DNA of 64,000 nt from Vigna angularis (Eukaryota > Streptophyta > Magnoliopsida > Fabales > Fabaceae). A program made the translations under genes and the position numbers. The notes below the pieces were generated by a model. That model did no database searches and was not told where the DNA came from. It worked only from the letters and a program-made list of their open reading frames with translations. Location of the stretch: positions 9,684,501-9,748,500 of the forward strand of contig NC_068971.1 of NCBI RefSeq assembly GCF_016808095.1, written 5' to 3'. Shown here in pieces: positions 12,748-24,104 of this stretch (position 1 is its first letter; each line of letters opens with the position of its first letter).

Positions 12748-14787
12748 CCTACACTACAAAAAAATATATTAGATCGAATCAAAAACATAATACAGACTTT
12801 ACAAAACAAAAAGAGAACAACAAAACGTCTTACTCTATCTAAACTTCAGTTTCGTCACCAACTAGCTCATGCTCACCAAAGACACCCCCTAAACTCACAC
12901 CATTAAGATGATCATTGCAAAAGAGAAAACAAAAACACACATGAACAAACAAAGACAAAAGGGTAAGCTAAAGTACCAAAAGATCGTTTATACGTTTTAA
13001 AACAATAATATTACATTCATAATATAAATCAAGCAATACATGAATAATCATATCATTTCTAGACTCGACCATCGGGATAGATGTATTGATGTCGGACTCA
13101 TGGAGAACCTGCCCTGTGTGTGGTGAAACAACTCTTCCATATCATACTAGCACTTCATCAAACTACTAAACACCAAGGTTAATTCGTCAAACATTTATGG
13201 CCAATACATGACCATCAGACTAAGGACCTCCTGCTACTCTCCACGACATAATCATTCATCTCTACTTGAGATTGAGAGTTATTAAGAGTGTCAAAATCAT
13301 CCCTCAATCTCGGAGCCCCTATTTCAAGACATAACACAACATAACAAATAAAAGAATTTCCTCATGGAATCCTTTTCACATCATACTTAATTTATACACA
13401 TATCCATGTTTACCATTCATAAAGCATTCATATGTATTAAAACTATACATATCATCATAACCACCATATCATATGTGAACAACTACCATACATGTTAATA
13501 TTCAAATTGCATTTCACGAAGCATCATGCATACCATCATATTCACCTACCATAAACATATATATAAATATGTTCACAAATCATAAATATCAATTTTCTTA
13601 TGAGATAATCGATTATTATGCCTGATAATCAATTATTCCATAGAGTTTTAAGGAAATACCACAATACCTAATGAAATAATCAATTGTCAGACATGATAAT
13701 CGATTATATCAGAGTACCTACAACAATAATCGATTATCAGATCTGATAATAAATTATTCTAGAGAGTTCTTCGACAAAGACATAATTCTGACTGAAATAA
13801 TTGATTATCAGGTCTGATAATCGATTATTCTTGTAAATTTTTTATAGCAACATGATTTTTGAATTTGGTTGCACCTAAGACCCATCCAAATAAACAAAAT
13901 GGTTTCCTTGACAATAGAAATGATTTAAGAACATATTTATATCCAAAATTTAATACCATTTTTCTTATTTGGCTAGAATTAAGATGCATTATTTCAAACT
14001 AACAACTCAAAAGCTCACAACTCAAAATATATATGTTACAAACTATATATTTGAAATCTAAGGGGCTAAACAAGTCACAAATAACTCAAAAACAATCCCC
14101 AAACATCAGGTTTCTCCTCAATTCAACTCCTCTAGAAATCCACCTGTTAAAACCCCCGATTTAAATCCAAAAACTAGACCAATCTAAACCAATTTCTCAC
14201 CATCATTCTAACCTATTGCCTAAACACAAAAAAATCAACCCAAAAATATATTTTATATCATGCTTAGCTTACCCAAACTACTTTCCATTCAACAAGCTAT
14301 CTACATCCAAAATTCATCATATCAAACCATCAATTTGTCATGTCATACAATACATTATCACATAATTCACATAAATTCAATAATGGTTCCATACAATTTC
14401 ACATACCAATTCAGATCATCAAGTGACTACAAATTTAAAAACAAGTTATTTAACTCCTCTTGGTTGACAGGAGCTTAAACAGCTCGAAAGAACCTACAAC
14501 TGTTTCCTCAACTCAAACATATCTATTTGCATCTACCAACCACAAAATTATGATTAGGGTACATGGTTAGAGCCACTGATCAACAGAGAACATACTAGAA
14601 CTAAGAAGACACATGTGACAGACCAAACCTCACGAGCATGGAAAATACTTATAACTAAAAAGGAGTATAAACTAACTTACTCCTTTAAGAAAACTGATCG
14701 GCTATATTAAAAGACTTTGGCACCCTTTTGATCTTCAAACAAATGACTAAAAAGTAGAATATTTTGAGAGAAGGAAGAGCTCTAAAG
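12745..14787. other. Non-coding repetitive DNA with TAATCGATTA array
   Basis: No gene is recognised and the small open frames have no family resemblance. At 13598-13840 a degenerate ~65-base tandem unit carries repeated GATAATCGATTATC-type palindromes, like those in the copia LTRs. The stretch resembles LTR or leader sequence of a retrotransposon cut by later insertions. CACTACAAAAAAA at 12764 looks like a CACTA end but has no partner. Confidence 0.45.
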
Positions 14788-14792
14788 GATAT

Positions 14793-15646
14793 TGTTTCGG
14801 TCGGATCTGGTCTGACCCTGCTAAAACACTCAAGAGTTTGCCGAAAACCGGACGGACGTTGCTGAATCCCACGAACTGAAACAGACCGAGCGGCTCTGTC
14901 TCTAGGGGGCACTAGAAGCTAGCGAAAACCGAACGGTTACCTCTTTGTTGAGGGCTGGACGCGTTGGGAAGGCTCTCTCGTCTTCAAGTCCTGGTTGTAG
15001 TATTCGTTCTCTCCTCATTCTCCAAGCCGGGCAGTTGGGTACCTGTCAAAGGCACTCTGACGCTTAAGTCAGTAACATGACCGAGTGGTCTGTAATGCAT
15101 GTATATATTGCATCATAAGCAATCTGTCCAGAAATCATACCTGCAACCTTTATTTATACTGATTGTAATGGGCTTTTACCTTTCGTGGGCCTGATAACGG
15201 CCCAATCATACCTTAATCTTCATTAAGGGCTTTAATGAGTCATTAGTGTTTAACCGTGTAGTCCACCTAGTGAGGGTCGGTCGGGACGACCGATCAGAAG
15301 GGGTGGTCGGTCAGGGATGTCAACTTGGGTGGGCAGCCACTCGGTTCTGCTGATCGGTCACATTGGACGCTCGGTCTTGATGGTCGACCTGGATGGGCGA
15401 CCTTGGAGGACCGTCGGTCTATGTGTGGTCGGTCAAAGGACAGCGTTAGCTTGGACGCTCGGTCATGATGGTAACCTGGGTGGGCGGCATTGGGGCAACC
15501 GTTCGGTTTATGAATGGTCGGGTCTGGGACAACTTTAAATAAGTCTGTCGTGGGGGACCGATCCTAGGGGAGCCACGCGGTCAACCTTGGAAGAGTCGGC
15601 CTTTTAGAACCGCTCGGTTTATGGGTCGGGAGGACCGGACGGTACA
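14793..15646 (-). repeat. 3' LTR of the LARD
   Basis: 854 bases. On the minus strand it begins TGTACCGTCCGG and ends GACCGAAACA, with proper TG...CA ends. It matches 19380-20409 apart from point differences and one duplicated block in the other copy. Open frames within are by-products. Confidence 0.9.
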
Positions 15647-16018
15647 TAAGCCCCCCAAGCTCGAGAATAATTTTATTATGCGAAGGGGTTTTGTCCATGG
15701 CCTTCCTTGAAAGACGGGTTCTCTGGTTGGATGTCGCTTCTAAGTCGCCTTTGTTAGCAGGCCGAGTACTGAGGTCTGAAGGCCGAAATATGGCCGATCG
15801 GTTGACCCTTTTTTAGAGGCTGAGAGGTGGAGGCCTTTGGAGGCCAAGATGGCGAGGCCTTTGGAGGACATGCTGAGGCCGAACGGTTAAGGCCATTGGA
15901 GTCCAGGTTGAGCCCGAACGGTTGAGGCCTTTGGAGGCCGAACAATTTGATGACTTGGAGGCCACACTGAGGCCGCGGAGGTTTAGGCCTTTGAAGGCCA
16001 CGGTGAGGCTGTCTGGCG

Positions 16019-17075
16019 TCGGGCAGCCGTGGTTTAGTAAAGAACTCGCCGTTCACTGCCCAACCAAGCTGACAGGAGTGAAACTCCGTTCATCAACTTG
16101 GGCTTTGTCTAGAGTCGGGCAGCAGTGGTTCAGTAAAGAACTCGTCGTTCACTGCCCGACCAAGCTGACAGGAGTGAAACTCCGTTCATCAACTTGGGCT
16201 TTGTCTGGAGTCGGGCAGCAGTGGTTCGGTAAAGAACTCGCCGTTCACTGCTCGGCCAAGTTGACAGTAGTGAAACTCCGTTCATCAACTTGGGCTTTGG
16301 CTGGAGTCGGGCAGCAGTGGTTCGGTAAAGAACTCGTCGTTCACTGCCCGGCCAAGCTGACAGGAGTGAAACTCGGTTCATCAACTTGGGCTTTGTCTGG
16401 AGTCGGGCAGCAGTGGTTCGGTAAAGAACTCATCGTTCACTGCCCGACCAAGCTGATAGGAGTGAAACTTCGTTCCTCAACTTGGGCTTGTGGCCACGCC
16501 GGACGGCAGTGGTTCTTCGGAAAGAACTCCCCGTTCACCGCCCGGGCCAAGCTGACAGTTGTTCTTCGGAAAGAACTCCTCGTTCACCGCCCGGGCCAAG
16601 TTGACAGTGGTTCTTCGGAAAGAACTCCCTGTTCACCGCCCGAGCCAAGCTGACAGTGGTTCTTCGGAAAGAACTCTCTGTTCATCAGCTTGGGCTTGTG
16701 GTCACACCGGACGACAGTGGGTCTTTGGAAAGAACTCCCCGTTCACCACCTGGGCCAAATTGACAGTGGGTCTTCGGAAAGAATTCCCCGTTCACCGCCC
16801 GAGCCAAGCTGACAGTGGTTCTTTGGAAAGAACTCTCCTTGCATCAGCCTGGGCTTGTGGTCACGCCGGACGACAGTGGTTCTTCGGAAAGAACTCCCTG
16901 TTCACCGCCCGGGCCAAGCTGACAGTGGTTCTTCGGAAAGAACTCTCCGTTCATCAGCTTGGGCTTGTGGTCACGCCGGACGACAGTGGTTCTTCTGAAA
17001 GAACTCCCCATTCACCGCCCGGGCTAAGCTGACAGTGGTTCTTTGGAAAGAACTCTCCGTTCATCAGCTTGGGCT
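16019..17075. repeat. Tandem repeat array inside the LARD
   Basis: About five copies of a ~96-base unit beginning GTCGGGCAGCAGTGGTTC (16019-16495), followed by shorter degenerate units with GGTTCTTCGGAAAGAACTC. The unit includes the complement-like pair AAGAACTC...CGTTCACTGCCC. A 243-codon open frame here arises only because the repeat is open in one frame, and it has no domain. Confidence 0.85.
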
Positions 17076-19360
17076 TTAGTACATCCCGGCGGAGACTCCT
17101 CTTAGTATGGTTGAGGCTGACTGGTAGGCTAACTACCTGAGTCCATCGTAAGGCCGAACAGAGGAAGCTATAGGTAGCCGAGAACTGGAAACCTATGAAG
17201 TCCGAACAGTAGAGGCCGAGATGGCCCAGAAGTCGAGGCCGACTAGCCAAGAACTTGATGCCTAAGGGCTGAATGCTGGGTGTCGAGATGGTCGAGGGCC
17301 AAACGGTAGATCTCGTTAGGTCGAGAAGCTGAGGGCGAGCCAAGGCTGAACATTTGAGACCTTCGAAAGCCGAGAAGGCCGGACGGGTGAGGCCCTTGGA
17401 GGCCGAATGCGTTAGACCTGTGGAGGCCGAATGATGGATTCCAAACTTGGCTAATGGCCAAATGGTTGAGGTAGAAAACTTACCTTGAAGGCCGAACGAC
17501 TAGATAGTAAATCCAAATTTTGGCTAAGAGCTCGAGGCCGACTTGTGGACGACCGAGCAGAGAATGCCACGGGTGGTAGAGAAGTGCTCTGTGGAGGCCG
17601 ATCTTTGGCCGTGGAGGCACCTAAAGGTCGAACGATCGAAAGCTAATACCAAATGGCCGAGACCATCAAAGGGCACGGCCGAACGGATGAATACGAGAGG
17701 CCAACCTTAATAGCTGAGACCTCACGACCAGGCGAAGTAGACAAACGGTGTAGATCGAACGGTTGCGGTACGAGGCCGAGCTATTGAGACAGTTTTGTCG
17801 GGTTGACGATTGTACTAGAGACCGTACGACCAAACAATCTGACATCGATGCCAATTTTCCCCATGTACCTGGTGGCCGAGTTTAAGGACGTACCTAATTA
17901 GTATGGCCGAACGGTAGATGCCTCTGGAGGCCGAGTCCCTGAGGCTAGAATTTGCTGACAAGTTGAAGCCTTTGGAGGCCGAATTGTTGGCTTAATATCT
18001 GTGAAGCCTGAAAATTCGATGCCAAATTTGGCTAGGTGCCTGCAAGGCTAGATTATGGAATTACCTAAGACCAAGGTATGGCCGAGCGGCTGAATCCGGA
18101 TGGCCAATCACAAAAGCTTGGGCCTAATGACTGAACGTACTAGGCCGAGCGATCCAATGGTGAAGACTGAATGACTGTGCGAACGAGGCCAATCGACAGA
18201 ACGGTCGAGACCGATTTGTTGTGTTGACGAGGCCGGGTGTTAGAGGCCGAATGGTCGAAAGTGTACCCTTAAGGCTAGATTTGAGAGTACCTGAGGCCAT
18301 CGTAAGGCCGATCTGTCGATAGGTTGAGGCTGACCAGCCGAGAGGTCGAGGTCGAAGGGCCGAAAGCTCGGCGATGAAGGGCCGAATGCTGGATGCCATA
18401 TTTGGCTAAGTAGCTCAGGCCTTATGGCCGAATGGTTGAGGTCTAAGACTTACCTTGAAGACCGAACGACCGAATAGTTGAGCACTTATTTGGCTGATAG
18501 CTTGAGGCCGAACGGTCGAAGCCCGAATGGCGGAGGGCCAAACGATAGAACTCGTCAGGCCGAGAAGCTAAGATTGAGCCGAGGCCGAACGTTTGAGGCC
18601 ATCAGAAGTCGAGGAGGCCGGACGGGTAAGGCCCTTATAGGCCGAATGCGTGGGGCCTCTGGACACCGAATGGTTAAAGAAGCGAGGCCACGAAGCCGAA
18701 TCGCCTTGGCCGAACGGGTGAGGCCTTAAGGTGTCCACGCCGAAGCCGAACGGCTTAGGCTTTAGGAGGCCTTGTTGAGATCGAACGTCCGACGCCCGAA
18801 GGGTGGATGCCAAACGGTTGATGCCACATTTGATGAAGTACCTAAGACCAATGTACTGGTCGAGTGCGCGCAGTCGAACAGTTTGAAAGCTAATACCAAA
18901 CAGATGCAGAATTTGGCGAAGTTCCATCAAGGGGCATGATGTTGAATAGCCGGAGCTGAGGCCGAACGACCAATATTTCGGGGCCAATTGACCGAGAACT
19001 GAGGCGGGATACCCAGTGGTTGAGGCCAACTGGCTGAACGATCGATGTCGAATGCTGGAAGTTGAGGCCGAATGGCTAGAACTCCAAGCCTAATGGCCGA
19101 GCGGACGAACCGAATGGAAACCCATAAAAGTTGAGGCCTAACGACCGGACGAGCTAGGCGTGGGAGCCGAATGGTTGGGGAAACGAGGTCGCGAAGCCGA
19201 ATGGTTTTGACCGAACGAGTGAGGATACGCGGCCGAACGGTGGAGACTGAGTTGTTGGGTTGATGAAGCCGAGTGCAAAGGGATGAACGGTGGAAGTTGA
19301 CGTTCTTTTGAGGTGCCCCTCATTGGTTCCTTGTGGTTACAATAGGGAATACCCACTAGG
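17076..19360. repeat. LARD interior built from GGCCGAACGG-type short motifs
   Basis: Non-coding. The stretch is a dispersed, degenerate series of GAGGCCGAACGGTTGAGGCC-like 20-mers separated by variable spacers. The same motif also occurs at 15770-16000. It seems to have grown by repeated short duplications. Open frames on both strands lack recognisable domains. Confidence 0.75.
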
Positions 19361-19379
19361 CCCCATAGTGGGCGCCAAA
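19361..19379 (-). other. Primer-binding site of the LARD
   Basis: On the minus strand TTTGGCGCCCACTATGGGG lies immediately inside the 5' LTR. TGGCGCC is a usual primer-binding core in plant gypsy-type elements. It fixes the element's orientation. Confidence 0.75.
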
Positions 19380-20409
19380 TATTTCGGTCGGATCTGGTCT
19401 GACCCTGCTAAAACACTCAAGAGTTTGCCGAAGACCGGGCAGATGTTGCTGAATCCCACGAACTGAAGTAGACCGAGCGGCTCTGTCTCTAGGGGGCACT
19501 AGAAGCTAGCGAAAAGCGGACGGTTACCTCTTTGCTGAGGGCTGGACACGCTAGGAAGGGCAAAACGGGCTCTCTCATCTTCAAGTCCTGGTTGTAGTAT
19601 TCGTTCTCTCCTCGTTCTCCAAGCTGGGCGGTGGGGACCTGTCAAAGACACTCCGACGCTTAAGTCAGTAACATGACCGAGTGGTCTGTAATGCATGTAT
19701 ATATTGCATCGTAAGTAATCTGTCCAGAAATCATACCTGGAACCTTTATTTATACTGATTGTAATGGGCTTTTACCTTTCGTGGGCCTGATAACGGCCCA
19801 ACCATACCTTAATCTTCATTAAGGGCTTTAATGAGTCATTAGTGTTTAACCGTGTAGTCGACCTAGTGAGGGTCGGTCAGGACGGTCTGTCAAAAGGGGT
19901 GGTCGGCCAGGGATGTCAACCTGGGTGGGCGGCCACTCGGTTCTGCTGATCGGTCACATTGGACGCTCGGTCTTGATGGTCGACCTGGATGGGCGACCTT
20001 GGAGGACCGCTCGGTCTATGTGTGGTCGGTATGTGTGGTTGGTCGGGACGGCCGATCAAAAGGGGTGGTCGGCTAGGGATGTCAACCTGGGTGGGCGGCC
20101 ACTCGGCTCTACTGATCGGTCACATTGGACGCTCAGTCTTGATGGTCGACCTGGATGGGCGACCTTGGAGGACCGCTCGGTCTATGTGTGGTCGGTCAAA
20201 GGACAGCGTTAGCTTGGACGCTCGGTCATGATGGTGACCTGGGTGGGCGACATTGGGGCAACCATTCGGTTTATGAATGGTCGATTCTAGGACGACCTTA
20301 AAAGAGTGTGTCGTGGGGGACCGGTCTTGGGGGAGCCACCCGATCAACCTTGGAAGAGTCGACCTTCTAGAACCGCTCGATTTATGGATCGGGAGGACCG
20401 GATGATACA
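19380..20409 (-). repeat. 5' LTR of the LARD, with internal duplication
   Basis: 1030 bases, 176 longer than its partner, because a segment around GGTCGGGACGGCCGATC (about 19870-20035) is repeated at about 20040-20205. The minus-strand end is CCGAAATA instead of CCGAAACA, so the terminal CA is mutated. Confidence 0.85.
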
Positions 20410-20456
20410 GATATGTTTTTAAATAAATGATGAGACTTAAAATAATGAAACTCTGT

Positions 20457-20600
20457 ATTCTAAAATTTTTATTTATATTTTGAACTTTTAACATTGCAAT
20501 ATTTAAATCACATTACTTAAACCACACCATTCTAAAATTTTTATTTATATTTTGAACTTTTAACATTACAATATTTAAATCACAATACTTAAACCACACC
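20457..20600. repeat. Two-copy 72 bp tandem duplication
   Basis: A 72-base unit beginning ATTCTAAAATTTTTATTTAT occurs twice with few differences, in otherwise AT-rich non-coding DNA (20415-21022) between two large elements. Confidence 0.85.
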
Positions 20601-21039
20601 GTCAAAAAGACGATTTTATGGGTAGAATGTATGAACCCATAAAATATTTCATCTCATATTCTCTTTTACTCTTTGAAATATTTAATTATACACTTCAATA
20701 TTTAATTATAAACGCCATTATAATTTTATTTTCACTATTCGCTTTTAAATATTTTACAGTAAAATACCTAAAATTTTATTTTGCACCGTGAGAGAAAACT
20801 AAATTAAACTTCCTATAAAATTGCAAGTTATGGGAATGAAAAGGTGAACAGTTTGGAAAAAAAAAAAGAAAAAACAACAGAAATACGAAAAAGGAAATTG
20901 TGTATTACTAAATCAAAATCAATATTTTAAGAGTTTCTTTACCTGCACTCTTAACAAAAATCGTTAAATTAATACTTGTTCCAATTTATTCATTTTGTAA
21001 TTTCTGGTTGCAGAGATGCTACTGACACTAGTAAAAAAA

Positions 21040-21640
21040 GATTAGAAAGCGTAATATACGCTTTGGTTTAAGCGAAACCGAAGCGTATAAAAGCGTGGTG
21101 GCAGATTTGTAAATATAGCTAAAGTATATGCTTTGGTTGTCCCAACACCGGTGCCTAAAGCATGCTACTAACTCGGTTCTACGTAAAATCGAGGCATAAA
21201 ACTTTGTCCAAACACGCTCCACCTGACAGTTGATGGGACTTCCAACCTCTGATGGGAGCTACTAACTCGGTTGCCCAGAAACCGATGCCTAAAGGGTCCT
21301 ACTAACTCAATTCTGGGCAAAACCGAGGCATACAACTCTGCTCCAAACCTGCCAGACTTGCCACCTGCCAAACCTGTCAGTTGCTACTAACTCGGTTCTG
21401 ATGAAAACCGAGGCATGATGGGGTGCTACTAACTCGGTTCTGATAAAAACCGAAGCATAAAACTCTACTCCACCTGCCAGATTGGACATCCAACCTCTGA
21501 TGTGCATGGTTTGGGCTTCGGTTTGTTGGAGGACCGATGCCTTTTCTTAAGTTTATGCCACGGTGGTCTTGTTGACCGAGGTGGTAAGATGTTTATGCCT
21601 CGGTTAGGTGGAGAATCGAGGCAGTAACATGTTTAAATTT
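21040..21640. repeat. Left subterminal repeat array of the CACTA element
   Basis: About seven imperfect hairpins of the type ACTCGGTTCTG...AAAACCGAGGCAT, spaced 40-90 bases apart. In En/Spm elements such subterminal motifs bind the TnpA-type protein; that role is inferred here. Confidence 0.8.
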
Positions 21641-22084
21641 CTCCGCGAAACAGAACCACTTCATCTTCTTCGCAGCACATTCATCTTCTTCTCAGCGCGA
21701 AATAGAGAAAGCCTCTTCCATCTTCTTCTTCCTGGTGCTGTTCTCGCACAGTGCATGTTCTTCTTTGCTTCATTTTCTTCGTTGCTCCATTTCTTTCTAT
21801 TGTTGCACCGCCCTCAATTGCCTCTGCCTGGATTGCTTTCGCGTTGGTGCTCCGTTTGCTCCATTGTTGTCGCCGCTGCACTGGGCTGCCCGTAGCACCG
21901 CCCCTACTGAACCACCATCGCTGCACCGTCACTGGTCCGCTGTTGTCTCTGGTTCGCCCCTGTTGCACGACGCCCTGTTGCACGACGCCCTGTTGCACGA
22001 CGTCGCGCTGAAACGCCCTCGCTGCACATCGGTGGCGGCTTCCTCCATGGCCATCTTTCTCGTGGGACTTGGAAGAAGAAATCA
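21641..22084. other. GC-rich leader-like segment in the CACTA element
   Basis: Pyrimidine-rich, GC-rich DNA between the left repeats and the tnp2 remnant. It includes a 14-base motif CCCTGTTGCACGACG repeated three to four times (21958-22005). Open frames exist on both strands but none resembles a protein family. Comparable GC-rich cassettes sit in the other CACTA elements of this window, suggesting a 5' leader or captured DNA. Confidence 0.5.
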
Positions 22085-23669
22085 ATATTCTTTGATCTTC
22101 CATATTGGTCAAAGTTAGATGTTAGACATTGCATAGATGTCATGCATGTTGAGAAAAATGTTTGTGATAGCTTGATTGGTACACTACTAAACATTCAGGG
22201 AAAAACAAAAGATGGAGTGAATGCGCGTTTGGATTTGGTTGACATGAAGATCCGAGAAGAGTTGGCACCAAGAGAGATTGGTAAACGTACTTATTTGCCC
22301 CCTGCATGTTACACAATGTCCAGACAAGAGAAGATAAGTTTTTATCTTTGTTTAAAGAGTATCAAGGTACCACAAGGATACTCTTCAAATATCAAGAACT
22401 TAGTGTCAATGCAGGACTTAAAGCTTATTGGACTGAAGTCTCATGATTGCCACGTCTTAATGCAATAGTTGTTACCGGTGGCAATTCGTGGAATTTTTCC
22501 CAAAAAAGTTAGGCAGACCATAACTCGATTGTGCTCATTTTTCTCGTCAATTTGTAGTAAAGTCATCGATCCTACAAAGTTAGATGAACTTCAAAGCGAA
22601 ATTATCATCATCTTGTGTCAGCTAGAAATGTTTTTCCCTCCATCCTTTTTTGACATCATGGTGCATTTACTTGTTCATTTTGTCAGAGAAATAAAGTTGT
22701 GTGGACCAGTATACTTAAGATTGATGTACCCTATTGAGCGTTATATGAAGATTTTGAAAGGGTACGTCAAAAATCAATATCGTCAAGAAGGTTCAATGAT
22801 TGAAAGATATATTGCTGGAGAAAGTATTGAGTTTTGCTCTGAGTATATGACTAAAGCAAATCCAATAGGAGTCCCTCGGACATCATGGTTGAATAGATAT
22901 TCTACAAGTAAAAGTATCTAAGGTGTGAATGTGGTGACGAAAAGTCGTGAAGAATTGATGCAAGCACATCTGTACATATTAAACAACACAGATGAAGTGA
23001 TCCCATTTTTGGAAGCACACAAAGCTGTTGTAAAGGATAACTATCCACGACAATCAGAGAAATGGCAGTTCATGGAGCATAACAGAACATTCTTATCCTG
23101 GTTCAAATCTGAAGTTTCGAAAGAATCACGGTCCTCTGAGACTTTGTTGTGGTTAGCAAATGGCTTGAAGTTTGATGTTGTATGTTGTACAGGCTACGAA
23201 ATTAATAATTGCACATTCTATACAAAGACTTTGGATTATAAAAGCACAGTACAAATAGTGGCGCAGTCTAGAAGCTGAGTCGCTACAGTTTTCCACATCC
23301 AAAGATCAAAATCCTGTACTTGGATCCATGAGATATTATGGTAGAATTGAAGAGATATGAGAAGTTAATTACACTAAGTTTTCCGTTGCACTCTTCAAAT
23401 GTAAGTGGGTAGACAATAAGAGTGGTGTCAAAATAGATGAATCTGGTATGACACTTATTGATTTTCGAAAGGTTGGTTATGGAGACGAACCGTTCATCAT
23501 GGCATATCAAGCAAGTCAGGTTTTTTATGTCAAAGATCATGCGTCTGACCATTGGTATGTTGCTCTCCAAGGAAAAAGGAAAATTAAAGATAAAGAAGAG
23601 AATCTAAGTAATCTTCATATCGCTGACAACCATCCATTTAAAACGACAATAAATTTGGATGGCGACTAA
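22085..23669 (+). pseudogene. tnp2-type CACTA transposase, C-terminal remnant
   Basis: The translation shows the end of the tnp2 domain (MHVEKNVCDSLIGTLLNIQG at 22142), then a DUF4218-like region (about 22440-22920) and a DUF4216-like region (about 23160-23600, with FKCKWVD and QVFYVKD). In-frame stops occur at 22466-22468 (TAG after Met-Gln, where Gln is expected) and 22919-22921. A frameshift lies near 23262, and a TGA follows near 23360 where Trp is expected. The upstream catalytic two-thirds is deleted and joined to the GC-rich leader. This was the main transposase in the family and is non-functional here. Confidence 0.85.
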
Positions 23670-24014
23670 TAACTCTCCATTTTTGCACTTTTATTTGTGT
23701 TTAGAAGTCTAGGTTAGCTTGTTTTTCTCTTTAATTGCTTAGAATTAGGATAGTTTTAGGTTTTTCTTTTAAATCTTTAGATTTTTTAAATTGTAGTTAA
23801 AAATAGATTTTTAGTAGTATTTTTTATATTTGTAAATAATTAGGAATTTAATTTTTTTAGGAAATCTTTTAATAATAATATTTTTCTTTATTTTTGAATT
23901 GCTGAAATATTTTTTTAATTGTTGATGGCCTTAATTCATTTTTTTTTCTATATTGCAGAATGAACCCTTATAAATTGGGCTGGTGATGTTGATTGGAAGA
24001 AGAATTGAGATGTA

Positions 24015-24104
24015 GCTGCTATGTTGGAAGCTGTTACGCTGGAAGCTGCTACGCTGGAAGCTGCTACGCTGGAAGCTGCTATGCTGGAAGCTGCTACGTT
24101 GGAC
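24015..24104. repeat. 15 bp minisatellite, six units
   Basis: Six tandem copies of GCTGCTACGCTGGAA with single-base variants, inside the CACTA element. Confidence 0.95.

Larger units (their letters stand above)
14793..20409 (-). mobile_element. Complete non-coding gypsy-type LTR element (LARD)
   Basis: An LTR retrotransposon of 5617 bases bounded by a perfect 5-base duplication GATAT (14788-14792 and 20410-20414). On the minus strand the 5' LTR is 19380-20409 and the 3' LTR is 14793-15646. Next to the 5' LTR a primer-binding-like TTTGGCGCCCAC is present (19361-19379). Next to the 3' LTR there is a purine tract GCTTGGGGGGCTTA (about 15647-15660). The 3.7 kb interior has no gag or pol domains and is built from GC-rich repeats. 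It must depend on enzymes from another element. The GC content contrasts sharply with the surrounding DNA. Confidence 0.9.

Noticed and set aside
12764..12776. CACTACAAAAAAA as a CACTA terminus
   Set aside because: No matching reversed end and no target duplication in the neighbouring DNA.
13598..13840. CRISPR-like array of TAATCGATTA repeats
   Set aside because: Plant nuclear context, degenerate repeats with irregular spacing and no cas genes; tandem repeat in LTR-like DNA.
15922..17032. Open frames of 243 and 157 codons in the LARD interior
   Set aside because: They follow the 96-base tandem repeat, which is open by chance in several frames on both strands. No domain and repeats of the same peptide.
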